From contig CBFHXE010000052.1 in NCBI GenBank assembly GCA_965659715.1, forward strand, positions 1 to 17,878: 17,878 nt of DNA, written 5' to 3'. This document shows positions 8,222 through 15,096 of the stretch, one piece after another. Below the pieces are notes generated by a model. It was given only the letters and a program-made list of their open reading frames with translations, was not told the DNA's origin and did no database searches. A program made the translations under genes and the position numbers. The DNA is from CABZJG01 sp965659715. GTDB lineage: Bacteria; Pseudomonadota; Alphaproteobacteria; Rhodobacterales; Rhodobacteraceae. Each line of letters starts with the position of its first letter. Within the stretch, counting starts at the first letter, position 1.

Positions 8222-9777
8222 CGGCAAAGCGGTCAAACCCGGTCAAACTGGCAGGCAGCATTATGACTGTAGGCGGCTGGACATTGCTCAGCCGCGTTCT
8301 GGGGATGGGCCGCGAAGTTTTGCTCTATGCGCTGATTGGCGCCGGACCGCTGCTGGATGCCTTTATTGTGGCCTTCCGGCTGCCTAATATGTTTCGCCGC
8401 TTTACCGCCGAGGGCGCGTTTAACGCCGCCTTTGTGCCGCTGTTTTCCAAACGGCTCGAAGCGGATGATGATCCGCTTGGATTTGCCAGTCAGGCCATGG
8501 GCGGTCTTGGATTTGTGCTGCTGCTGCTGTCCGCGCTTGCGATGATCTTTATGCCGGCCCTTGTGTGGGTGACCGCGGGCGGGTTTATCGGCGATGACCG
8601 CTTTGATCTGGCCGTGGGTTATGGGCGGGTGATGTTTCCCTATATCCTGCTGATCTCGCTGGCGGCGCTTTTGTCTGGTGCGCTCAATGCTCAAGGGCGC
8701 TTTGCCATGGCCGCCGCCGCGCCGGTGTTTTTAAACATTTTAATAATCGCAGCGCTGCTCATGGCCTGGACTTTAGGCGGTTCGGCCATTTTATTTCTGA
8801 TCTGGTCGGTCCCGATAGCAGGCGCCATCCAGCTCGGGCTTTTGTGGTGGGCGGCATGGCGTGCAGGGCTAAAAATCACCCTTGGCCGCCCAAGGCTTAG
8901 CCCCGAAATGCGGCATTTGGTAAAGGTGGCGATCCCGGCAGCGCTTGCGGGCGGGGTGATGCAGATCAACCTGTTGGTCGGCCAGCTGGTCTCTAGCCAA
9001 TATGCCGATGCTGTCAGCTGGCTTTATGGCGCCGACCGGCTTTATCAGCTGCCGCTCGGAGTGGTTGGCATTGCGGTTGGCATTGTGTTACTGCCAGAGT
9101 TATCACGGCGGCTGCAGGCAAATGATGACATCGGCGCGCGCACGGCCTTTTCGCGTGCAGGCGAAATTACTCTGGCGCTGTCCCTGCCGGCTGCCGTTGC
9201 GTTGTGCGTCATTCCGCTGCCGCTTGTCTCTGCCCTGTTCGAGCATGGGGCCACCGGCCGATCCGCCGCCGAGGCAATGGCACTGGCGACCGCGATCTAC
9301 GGCCTTGGCCTACCGGCTTTTGTTCTGCAAAAGCTGTTGCAGCCAGTTTATTTTGCCCGTGAAGATACCAAGACACCGTTTCGCTACGCGGTGGTGTCGA
9401 TGATTGTTAACGCCGCCCTTGCAGTGGGCCTAATGCCGGCTGTGGGATGGGTGGCACCGGCAATAGCCACCACCGTTTCGGCGTGGCTATTGGTGGCGCT
9501 CTTGATGCTGGGCACCCGCCGCTTCGGCGCAGTTGCACAGTTTGATCACCGCTTCAAAGCGCGGCTGCCGCGTATCACCATCGCAGCGCTGGCCATGGGC
9601 GCTGTGCTCTGGGCGGCGGCCAGTGCGCTTGATCCTTGGGTCAGCTCAACGCTTCAGCGGATCGGTTTTGCCGCCTTTCTGGTGGTGGCCGGAGTTATAG
9701 CCTATGGGATTTGTGGCCGTATAACAGGCGCATTTTCCAGCGCTGAGCTGCGCGGAGCCCTGCGCCGCAAGGGTTAG
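8218..9777 (+). CDS. murJ: lipid II flippase MurJ
   Basis: MurJ (MviN) moves lipid II across the cytoplasmic membrane for peptidoglycan synthesis. The 519-residue protein is a polytopic membrane protein throughout, as expected for the 14-helix MOP fold. Family motifs are WTLLSRVLGMGRE (21-33), the PNMFRRFTAEGAFNAAFVP segment (56-74), and QPVYFAREDTKTPFR around residues 375-390. The ATG lies 8 bases after AGAGGG and shares ATGA with the glnD stop, so the two are probably co-translated. The placement puts a cell-wall flippase and an LpoA-like wall-synthesis activator on either side of the nitrogen sensor. Its TAG stop overlaps the TAA stop of the convergent rhomboid-fold gene. Confidence 0.97.
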   Translation: MTAKRSNPVKLAGSIMTVGGWTLLSRVLGMGREVLLYALIGAGPLLDAFIVAFRLPNMFRRFTAEGAFNAAFVPLFSKRLEADDDPLGFASQAMGGLGFVLLLLSALAMIFMPALVWVTAGGFIGDDRFDLAVGYGRVMFPYILLISLAALLSGALNAQGRFAMAAAAPVFLNILIIAALLMAWTLGGSAILFLIWSVPIAGAIQLGLLWWAAWRAGLKITLGRPRLSPEMRHLVKVAIPAALAGGVMQINLLVGQLVSSQYADAVSWLYGADRLYQLPLGVVGIAVGIVLLPELSRRLQANDDIGARTAFSRAGEITLALSLPAAVALCVIPLPLVSALFEHGATGRSAAEAMALATAIYGLGLPAFVLQKLLQPVYFAREDTKTPFRYAVVSMIVNAALAVGLMPAVGWVAPAIATTVSAWLLVALLMLGTRRFGAVAQFDHRFKARLPRITIAALAMGAVLWAAASALDPWVSSTLQRIGFAAFLVVAGVIAYGICGRITGAFSSAELRGALRRKG

Positions 9778-10457
9778 CGCCGCAAAAACTCTAGCACCCG
9801 CCTAAAGCCGCCGGGGATCAAAAAGAACGACAGCGAAAATCCGGTGAGGAACCCCACGAGTTCCGCCACCCAGTGGTAATTGTCACCCAAGACGATGCCA
9901 AACACCAGTTGGATTGCGAGCAACATGGCAATCAGTGAAAACGCTTGTGATGGCCGCCCGTTCTGGGCCTTGAGCGTCACCCACATTAAAAACGTATAGG
10001 CCCCGATAAGACCGTAAATCCCCGGATAGGCGCCAAAAAGCCAGCCGCCTTCGGGCAGCACAAGGCAAAATGCCAATGCTCCGAAAGCGGCGGACAGCCC
10101 AAAAACAAGCAGCACGGATACAGCCGAAAAAACCGAGCCAACCATTTTTCCCATCGCCAAAAAAAGCGCGCAGGCCACCGCCGCATGCAGCGTGCTGGTA
10201 TGAATAAACGAATAGCTGACAAAGCGCGCCAAATGCTCAAGCGGGTAACTTTGGTTTTCTACCATCCATCCCACCAGCATGGTATTGATCCCATAGCTTT
10301 CGATCGCTTGGGATCGCAGGACACTGCCGGTTTGGCCGCCAAACAGTCCAAACCCGCCCATCATAAAGCCCAATTCCACCGCCGCGATTATTAAAAACAG
10401 GGCCGTAACGATGGGCGGCATTGGATTAATGGCGGGGGGCGGTTGATTTTCGGACAT
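9774..10457 (-). CDS. rhomboid-fold membrane protein, catalytic residues apparently missing
   Basis: A 227-residue membrane protein with about six hydrophobic segments, similar in layout to rhomboid intramembrane proteases. It keeps a rhomboid-like HxxxxH (His86, His91) and the glycine-rich helix GAYPGIYGLIGA (142-153). In active rhomboids that helix reads GASGxxxG with the catalytic Ser; here Tyr144 stands in that place. The partner His of AHxGGF is Glu199 in AELVGF, and the oxyanion Asn after the second His looks like Ala95. I infer a non-proteolytic rhomboid relative rather than a protease. The start is ATG at 10455-10457 with CAGG 4 bases upstream; the frame is open further upstream, but that region overlaps trpS and has no rhomboid character. 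It diverges from trpS and overlaps the murJ stop. Confidence 0.8.
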   Translation of the reverse strand: MSENQPPPAINPMPPIVTALFLIIAAVELGFMMGGFGLFGGQTGSVLRSQAIESYGINTMLVGWMVENQSYPLEHLARFVSYSFIHTSTLHAAVACALFLAMGKMVGSVFSAVSVLLVFGLSAAFGALAFCLVLPEGGWLFGAYPGIYGLIGAYTFLMWVTLKAQNGRPSQAFSLIAMLLAIQLVFGIVLGDNYHWVAELVGFLTGFSLSFFLIPGGFRRVLEFLRR

Positions 10458-10524
10458 TCGGCCTGACCTTTGCTTGACGGGACACATTGCTATGGGTAAG
10501 CGAGTTGAACAGAAACTTCCAGAT

Positions 10525-10528
10525 GGAG
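10525..10528 (+). promoter_or_regulatory. Shine-Dalgarno of trpS (decides between two ATGs)
   Basis: GGAG lies 1 base before the ATG at 10530 but 7 bases before the in-frame ATG at 10536. The second ATG is therefore the likely start. Confidence 0.65.
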
Positions 10529-10535
10529 AATGACT

Positions 10536-11582
10536 ATGTCGGAGGCGGTCCAAACGCATTCGCTCGATAAATTTACCAAACGTGTTTTTTCCGGGGTGCA
10601 ACCCTCGGGTGGATTGACGCTGGGCAATTATCTTGGCGCGATCAAACGCTTTGTGCAGATGCAAGAGGAAGATTTCGAAACCATTTACTGCATGGTGGAT
10701 TTACACGCGATCACCACAAAAAAAGACCCAGATGAACTACGCTATAACACCCGTGAAGGCGTGGCGTTTTTTATTGCGGCCGGCCTTGATCCAGCCAAAT
10801 CCATCCTGTTTCACCAATCTGCCGTGCCAGAGCATGCGCAGCTGGCCTGGGTGTTTAATTGCGTGGCCCGCATGGGTTGGATGAAGCGCATGACCCAGTT
10901 CAAGGACAAAGCCGGCAAAAATGCAGAAAATGCCTCGCTTGGGCTGTTTGGTTATCCGGCCCTGATGGCGGCTGATATTCTTGCCTATCATGCCACCCAT
11001 GTGCCGGTGGGCGATGATCAGAAACAGCATCTTGAGCTGACCCGAGATATTGCGATCAAGTTCAACCACGATTTCGGTGTTGATTTTTTCCCGGTGATCG
11101 AGCCGGTGATTGGCGGGCCTGCAGCGCGGGTGATGAGCCTGCGCGACGGGTCAAAAAAGATGTCAAAATCCGACCCATCGGACCTGAGCCGGATCAATAT
11201 GGGCGATGATGCCGACACCATTGCGCAAAAGTTCCGCAAAGCCAAAACCGACCCCGATGCGCTGCCCTCCGAAGAGGCCGGGCTAAACGGACGGCCCGAG
11301 GCGCGCAATCTGGTGGCGATATACGCTGCGCTTGGCGATCAAAGCGTGGCGCAGGTGCTGGGCGATGTGGGCGGCAAACAGTTTTCCGAGTTCAAGCCAA
11401 TGCTGGTGGAACGGGCTGTAGAAACGCTATCGCCCATATCTGCGAAAATGACCCGCTTGATGCAGGATCCAGCCGAAATTGACCGTATTTTAGCCCAGGG
11501 TGCCCAAGGGGCGCGCGCTATTGCGAGCCCGATCATTAAGCAGACCTATGATATCATGGGGTTGCTGAACGCCGGATCGTAA
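10536..11582 (+). CDS. trpS: tryptophanyl-tRNA synthetase
   Basis: TrpS charges tRNA-Trp with tryptophan. It is a class I synthetase with a Rossmann-fold catalytic core. The 348-residue length is normal. The HIGH-type signature appears as PSGGLTLGNYLGA (23-35), with Thr for the first His as in some other TrpRS enzymes, and KMSKS is at 208-212. HQSAVPEHAQLAWVF and PVGDDQKQHLELTRD are also typical of the family. The start is the ATG at 10536, chosen by ribosome-binding-site spacing. The gene is divergent from the rhomboid-fold gene over a gap of about 80 bp. A terminator-like hairpin follows in the gap before the aminotransferase, so the two may be separate transcription units. Confidence 0.97.
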   Translation: MSEAVQTHSLDKFTKRVFSGVQPSGGLTLGNYLGAIKRFVQMQEEDFETIYCMVDLHAITTKKDPDELRYNTREGVAFFIAAGLDPAKSILFHQSAVPEHAQLAWVFNCVARMGWMKRMTQFKDKAGKNAENASLGLFGYPALMAADILAYHATHVPVGDDQKQHLELTRDIAIKFNHDFGVDFFPVIEPVIGGPAARVMSLRDGSKKMSKSDPSDLSRINMGDDADTIAQKFRKAKTDPDALPSEEAGLNGRPEARNLVAIYAALGDQSVAQVLGDVGGKQFSEFKPMLVERAVETLSPISAKMTRLMQDPAEIDRILAQGAQGARAIASPIIKQTYDIMGLLNAGS

Positions 11583-11617
11583 AAGCATCGCCTTAGCACC
11601 GCGCTGCAATCCAAGGC

Positions 11618-11639
11618 TTGCGCCCGGGGCTGCAATTTT
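11618..11639 (+). terminator. terminator-like hairpin after trpS
   Basis: TTGCGCCC-G-GGGC-T-GCAA followed by TTTT forms an 8-bp stem with one bulged base, a one-base apparent loop (the real loop would open a pair or two) and a short T-run. It lies 36 bases after the trpS stop. The short T-run makes it only a moderate candidate. Confidence 0.45.
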
Positions 11640-11654
11640 GCACTCTGCTGAAAA

Positions 11655-11674
11655 TGCGGCCAATTGTGGCCGCA
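11655..11674. repeat. inverted repeat upstream of the aminotransferase gene
   Basis: TGCGGCCA-ATTG-TGGCCGCA has perfect 8-base arms around a 4-base centre. No T-tract follows. It ends 33 bases before the aminotransferase ATG, a position that suits an operator or a leader hairpin better than a terminator. Confidence 0.5.
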
Positions 11675-11707
11675 ACGAACGCAGGAATAGATAACGTAGG
11701 ATAGCCC

Positions 11708-12577
11708 ATGGCCACCGGAACCAATATCCGCACATATTTTGAAGGGCGCTGGCATAACGGCGATGTCGCGATCATGAAAGCGGCCGATCACGGCGCTTGG
11801 CTTGGCTCGGGCGTGTTTGACGGTGCGCGTTCGGTGGCGGGACTGGCGCCTGATGTGCTGGCCCATTGCGAGCGGGTCAATAATTCGGCGCGCGCGCTGA
11901 TGCTGACCCCGACCGTGCAAGCGGCCGACATGGTTGAAATTATCCGCGAGGGATTGCGCGCCTATGCCGCCGATGCAGCGGTTTATATCCGGCCGATGTA
12001 TTGGGGCATTGACGGCGATGCCTCTGCAATCGTTCCACAAGTCGACCTGACCGGGTTCGCGATATGTCTTGAAGAAATTCCACTGGCAGATGCGGCCGCA
12101 AGTGTCACCCTAACCCGTACCCAGTTTCGCCGACCAGTTTTGGAAAGCGCAGTGGTCAATGCTAAGGCAGGGTGCCTTTATCCAAATAATGCGCGGATGC
12201 TGATCGAGGCGCGGAGCAAGGGCTTTGGCAATGCCTTGGTTGCGGATGCCATGGGCAATGTGGCCGAAACTGCCACATCTAATGTGTTCATGGCCAAAGA
12301 CGACGAAGTGTTTACACCTATTGCCAATGGCACATTTCTGGCCGGCATCACCCGTGCCCGGCATATGACAAATTTAAGGCACGACGGCACAAAAGTGCAT
12401 GAGTGCGTGCTTAGCTTTGAAGATTTTGAGGCCGCTGACGAAGTGTTTCTGTCCGGAAATATGCACAAAATCACACCGGTAACCGCCTTTGACGATCGAC
12501 AATATCAAATCGGCCCGATTACCCGCCGTGCGCGCGAAATGTATTGGGACTGGGCCAGCGCAGAAGGCAAGCTTTAG
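11708..12577 (+). CDS. branched-chain amino acid aminotransferase-like (class IV, PLP)
   Basis: A fold-type IV pyridoxal-phosphate aminotransferase of 289 residues, most like branched-chain aminotransferases (IlvE type), which interconvert Val/Leu/Ile and their keto acids with glutamate. Visible features are GVFDGARSV (35-43), YIRPMYWG (93-100), the Schiff-base Lys153 in VVNAKAGCLYPNNA, NVAETATSNVF (184-194) near the phosphate-binding region, and GTFLAGITR (208-216). The substrate cannot be fixed from sequence, because class IV also includes D-amino acid aminotransferase and aminodeoxychorismate lyase, so no symbol is given. AGGA stands 6 bases before the ATG. It follows trpS after 125 bp holding a hairpin and a palindrome. 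Confidence 0.88.
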   Translation: MATGTNIRTYFEGRWHNGDVAIMKAADHGAWLGSGVFDGARSVAGLAPDVLAHCERVNNSARALMLTPTVQAADMVEIIREGLRAYAADAAVYIRPMYWGIDGDASAIVPQVDLTGFAICLEEIPLADAAASVTLTRTQFRRPVLESAVVNAKAGCLYPNNARMLIEARSKGFGNALVADAMGNVAETATSNVFMAKDDEVFTPIANGTFLAGITRARHMTNLRHDGTKVHECVLSFEDFEAADEVFLSGNMHKITPVTAFDDRQYQIGPITRRAREMYWDWASAEGKL

Positions 12578-12649
12578 AATTTCAACTCAAATGCCCCGTT
12601 GCGCTGCCGTGCAACTTGGCGCATTATTTAATTTAGGGAGGCGTCATTT

Positions 12650-13105
12650 ATGCGGAAATTTTTGGTCGTTCTGGACAGCAGTCAAGAGTGCCTCAATGCA
12701 ATGCGCTTTGCAGCCCTGCGCGCGGCGCATACAGGCGGCGGTGTCGAAGTGTTGGCGGTGATTGAGCCCGAAGAATTCAATCATTGGATTGGTGTTGGCG
12801 ATATAATGCGCGAAGAAGCGCGTGAGCGTATCAATGCCCACTTTGAAGTGTTTGCAAAATGGATGCGTGATCGTCAGGGTGTTGACCCCGAACTGGTAAT
12901 ACGAGAAGGCGAACCGGTGCCCGAAATCCTGGCGCAGGTCAAAGATGACCCAGAAATAGGTGTGTTGGTGCTGGGCGCTGGTACAGATAGCAAAGGCCCC
13001 GGGCCTTTGGTCACTCAGCTGACAAAAAACTCTGGCTCGCTGCCCATACCTTTTACAATTGTACCCGGCAACCTATCCAAAGAGCGGCTTGAGGCGATTA
13101 CCTGA
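12650..13105 (+). CDS. universal stress protein (UspA family)
   Basis: A 151-residue single-domain UspA-family protein, likely cytoplasmic and nucleotide-binding. It begins with the characteristic strand KFLVVLDSS (Asp9) and ends with the family's glycine-rich nucleotide loop LGAGTDSKGPGPLVTQL followed by the strand IPFTIVPG. Family members are induced by starvation, oxidative or membrane stress, but the exact role of this one cannot be told. GGGAGG lies 8 bases before the ATG. It stands alone, 72 bp after the aminotransferase gene and 156 bp before nfuA. Confidence 0.93.
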   Translation: MRKFLVVLDSSQECLNAMRFAALRAAHTGGGVEVLAVIEPEEFNHWIGVGDIMREEARERINAHFEVFAKWMRDRQGVDPELVIREGEPVPEILAQVKDDPEIGVLVLGAGTDSKGPGPLVTQLTKNSGSLPIPFTIVPGNLSKERLEAIT

Positions 13106-13188
13106 ACGGTGTTTATCTTCTGGAATAATGAGCAAGCTCTTTGGTAATACTTGGGATTTTCTGCAGCTCTCTAAGTCCTCAACTTGAA

Positions 13189-13203
13189 TTAGAATCATTC
13201 TAA
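13189..13203. promoter_or_regulatory. iron control element (Irr-type box) upstream of nfuA
   Basis: TTAGAATCATTCTAA is a perfect 7+1+7 palindrome. It contains TTAGAA-N3-TTCTAA, the core of the ICE motif recognised by the haem-responsive Fur-family regulator Irr in alphaproteobacteria. It ends 4 bases before a TTGACA -35 box and lies upstream of an Fe-S carrier gene, a fitting target. The match to the motif is seen directly; binding by Irr is inferred. By position, centred near -47 from the expected transcription start, it could act positively or negatively. Confidence 0.72.
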
Positions 13204-13207
13204 GATA

Positions 13208-13236
13208 TTGACAGCGTATCAAACCAGCGCCATATA
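13208..13236 (+). promoter_or_regulatory. sigma70-type promoter of nfuA-tsaB-rimI
   Basis: TTGACA (13208-13213), 17 bases, then CATATA (13231-13236). The -35 is a perfect consensus and the -10 is fair. Transcription would start near 13243, giving a leader of about 20 bases with GGAGG (13249-13253), 8 bases before the nfuA ATG. Confidence 0.6.
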
Positions 13237-13261
13237 GAGAAGCGAACCGGAGGCCTTACAT

Positions 13262-13822
13262 ATGTTTATTCAAACCGAATCCACGCCGAATCCCGCAACA
13301 CTTAAATTCCTGCCCGGGCAGGCTGTGATCCAAGATGGCACAGCGGATTTTCCCTCTGCTGACACCGCCTCAAAATCGCCACTGGCAGAGCGTTTGTTCG
13401 CAGTAAACGGCGTATCGGGGGTGTTTTTCGGACGTGATTTCATCACCATAACAAAAGACGACGGCTCTGACTGGGATCACATAAAACCAGCTCTGTTGGG
13501 CGTCATCATGGAGCATTTTCAGTCTGGCCAGCCTGTTATGCGCGAGACATCGCAGGCCTCTGCCCATGCTGAGCATACCGGCGAAGATGGCGAGATTGTC
13601 GATCAAATCAAAGAGCTATTGGACAGCCGTGTGCGCCCCGCTGTGGCGCAGGATGGCGGCGACATTACATTTTACGGGTTTGAGCGTGGGGTTGTTTACC
13701 TGCAAATGCAGGGCGCCTGTGCTGGCTGCCCATCCTCGACCATGACCCTAAAAATGGGCATCGAAAACCTGCTGCGCCATTATATCCCAGAGGTCACCGA
13801 GGTGCGCCCCGTTGCGGTCTGA
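13262..13822 (+). CDS. nfuA: Fe-S cluster carrier protein (Nfu/NifU-like)
   Basis: An Nfu-type scaffold/carrier that passes Fe-S clusters to target enzymes. It has 186 residues and two domains: an N-terminal Nfu_N domain opening with the hallmark FIQTESTPNPATLKFLPG (2-19), and a C-terminal NifU-like domain with VRPAVAQDGGDI (124-135) and the cluster-ligating CAGC (Cys153, Cys156). The ATG is preceded by GGAGG at 8 bases. An ICE/Irr-type palindrome and a consensus -35 lie upstream, so iron-dependent control is likely. Its stop overlaps the TTG start of tsaB by 11 bp, making it the first gene of an nfuA-tsaB-rimI unit. Confidence 0.95.
   Translation: MFIQTESTPNPATLKFLPGQAVIQDGTADFPSADTASKSPLAERLFAVNGVSGVFFGRDFITITKDDGSDWDHIKPALLGVIMEHFQSGQPVMRETSQASAHAEHTGEDGEIVDQIKELLDSRVRPAVAQDGGDITFYGFERGVVYLQMQGACAGCPSSTMTLKMGIENLLRHYIPEVTEVRPVAV
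13799..13802 (+). promoter_or_regulatory. Shine-Dalgarno of tsaB within nfuA
   Basis: GAGG lies 9 bases before the TTG at 13812 and is the only plausible ribosome-binding site for tsaB, which has no ATG near its conserved N-terminus. Confidence 0.5.
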
Positions 13823-14411
13823 TCGCTGCGTATTAGCTTTTGATACATCGGCCGCGCATTGTGCGGCCGCTTTGCTTTTTGGTGACGGCTTAAAGGCCGT
13901 TAAAGCCGTAGAAATGAAAAAAGGACAAGCCGAGCATCTAGTCCCCTTGATCCAAGAGGTGATAGGACAGGCCAGCAAAACTTTGGCAGATATCGACCTA
14001 ATCGGGGTCGGCATCGGTCCGGGAAATTTTACCGGCATCCGCATATCCGTAAGCCTTGCACGCAGCTTGAGCCTGTCACTTGCGCGCCCTGCCCTTGGTG
14101 TTGACAGTTTTGCGGCCAGTTATTTTGGCCATTCCGGCGCCGCGCGGGTGATCGTGCCCGGCCCACAGGACAAAGTTTACCTCAAAGAATATCCTTCCAA
14201 TGGCGATCTGCCGGCACTGGTGGAAACATCAACGCTAGAGCGTTCGGGCGCGCCAATCATCGAGCGTGTTGATCCAACCGCTCTTGTGAGCCATATCGCC
14301 GAGATCGCCAGCACAGCAGACGCCCAAAATAATACTCCGCCTGCACCGCTTTATATCAAACCGCCCGATGCGGCCCCCGCACGCGACAGCGCGCCTGTGC
14401 TTTTGACATGA
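13812..14411 (+). CDS. tsaB: tRNA t6A37 biosynthesis protein TsaB
   Basis: TsaB is the non-catalytic partner of TsaD (with TsaE) in making N6-threonylcarbamoyladenosine at position 37 of ANN-decoding tRNAs. The 199-residue protein has the ASKHA-type N-terminus VLAFDTSAAHCAAALL, then the KKGQAEHLVPLI segment, and the hallmark IGVGIGPGNFTGIRISVSLARSL. The C-terminal part is short compared with E. coli TsaB (about 230). The PLYIKPPDAAP tail matches the end expected for the family, so I do not regard it as truncated. The start is TTG, with GAGG 9 bases upstream, overlapping the nfuA stop by 11 bp. Its stop shares ATGA with rimI. Confidence 0.94.
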   Translation: MRSDRCVLAFDTSAAHCAAALLFGDGLKAVKAVEMKKGQAEHLVPLIQEVIGQASKTLADIDLIGVGIGPGNFTGIRISVSLARSLSLSLARPALGVDSFAASYFGHSGAARVIVPGPQDKVYLKEYPSNGDLPALVETSTLERSGAPIIERVDPTALVSHIAEIASTADAQNNTPPAPLYIKPPDAAPARDSAPVLLT

Positions 14412-14824
14412 CACCAGATGAGATGGCAGCCTTGCACCAGCGCGCCTCTGCGGGCAACCGCGCATGGAGCGCAGACGAATATACACAGCTCAGCGCGGCC
14501 AATCACGCCCTTTTGCTGACCGCCGATCATGGCTTTGTGCTCGGACAGCTGATCGGCGATGAGGCCGAGATTTTCATGATCATTGTTGATCCTGCCCATC
14601 AGCGGCGCGGATTGGGGCTGGCCTATCTTGCCCAGTTTGAAGCGCGCGCGCGTAGCGACGGTGGAGCCAGATGTTTTTTAGAAGTTGCGGCCTCAAATCT
14701 TGCTGCACAAGCGCTTTACAATAAAGCCGGTTACAAACAAGTGGGCAAGCGCAAAAACTATTACAAATCGCCTCAAACCCCACCAGAAGACGCAGTTCTG
14801 CTGCGAAAAATCATGCCCCTTTAG
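14408..14824 (+). CDS. rimI: RimI-type N-acetyltransferase (GNAT)
   Basis: A 138-residue GNAT acetyltransferase of the RimI class, which in E. coli acetylates the N-terminus of ribosomal protein S18. The acetyl-CoA loop is visible as VDPAHQRRGLGLAYL, and the C-terminal half has EVAASNLAAQALYNKAGYKQVGKR, the N-x-x-A-x-x-L-Y-x-x-x-G pattern of the family. The ATG overlaps the tsaB stop (ATGA), so it is translationally coupled. Adjacency to tsaB is common in bacteria and supports RimI over a generic GNAT. The true substrate remains unproven. Confidence 0.9.
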   Translation: MTPDEMAALHQRASAGNRAWSADEYTQLSAANHALLLTADHGFVLGQLIGDEAEIFMIIVDPAHQRRGLGLAYLAQFEARARSDGGARCFLEVAASNLAAQALYNKAGYKQVGKRKNYYKSPQTPPEDAVLLRKIMPL

Positions 14825-14893
14825 CCAACTGGCCGGTCTTTTTCAGGGCCATTACATAGAAGCGGCTTAGACGTAAATTTACAGGGACAAACT

Positions 14894-14927
14894 TGCTTTC
14901 CAAAGCAGCGACGTGCCCATTTGCACG
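14894..14927. repeat. two adjacent short inverted repeats after rimI
   Basis: TGCTTT-CC-AAAGCA (14894-14907) and CGTGC-CCATTT-GCACG (14912-14927) lie next to each other in the 272-bp gap between rimI and the BMP gene. Neither is followed by a T-run. They could fold as twin hairpins in a transcript; no function is assigned. Confidence 0.35.
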
Positions 14928-15021
14928 GCAAGAACATAAATCCCGATGTCAGGCGATCACCGATGCAAAAATTTATGCTGGACAATAGTAAAGTCAGTCC
15001 CCAGTATGGTGATCTGTTAAG

Positions 15022-15073
15022 TGTCAATTTGACATATTTTCAAAAATTAAACAGAGACGTGATCCGTGTCACG
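15022..15073. promoter_or_regulatory. inverted repeats upstream of the BMP transporter operon
   Basis: TGTCAA-T-TTGACA (15022-15034) is a perfect 6+1+6 repeat. CGTGA-TCCGTG-TCACG (15058-15073) has 5-base arms and ends 23 bases before the ATG. The first repeat contains a TTGACA that could be a -35 box, but I found no good -10 at the right distance. They are candidate operator sites for control of nucleoside uptake. Nothing else recognisable stands in the gap. Confidence 0.4.
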
Positions 15074-15096
15074 CACTACTGCATAGGGAGACTAAT

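Noticed and set aside
8233..8694. 153-codon His/Lys/Gln-rich open frame on the minus strand
   Set aside because: Mirror of the hydrophobic murJ N-terminal region; the odd composition results from reading the opposite strand.
10474..10500. TTGACG as the -35 of a trpS promoter
   Set aside because: The nearest -10-like TATGGG is only 11 bases away, and nothing convincing lies at 16-18 bases.
12598..12615. Hairpin GTTGCGC-TGCC-GTGCAAC after the aminotransferase gene as a terminator
   Set aside because: One pair is G-U and no T-run follows; too weak to call.
13128..13141. GAGC-AA-GCTC-TTT after the universal stress protein gene as a terminator
   Set aside because: Only a 4-bp stem with a 2-base loop and three T residues; likely chance.
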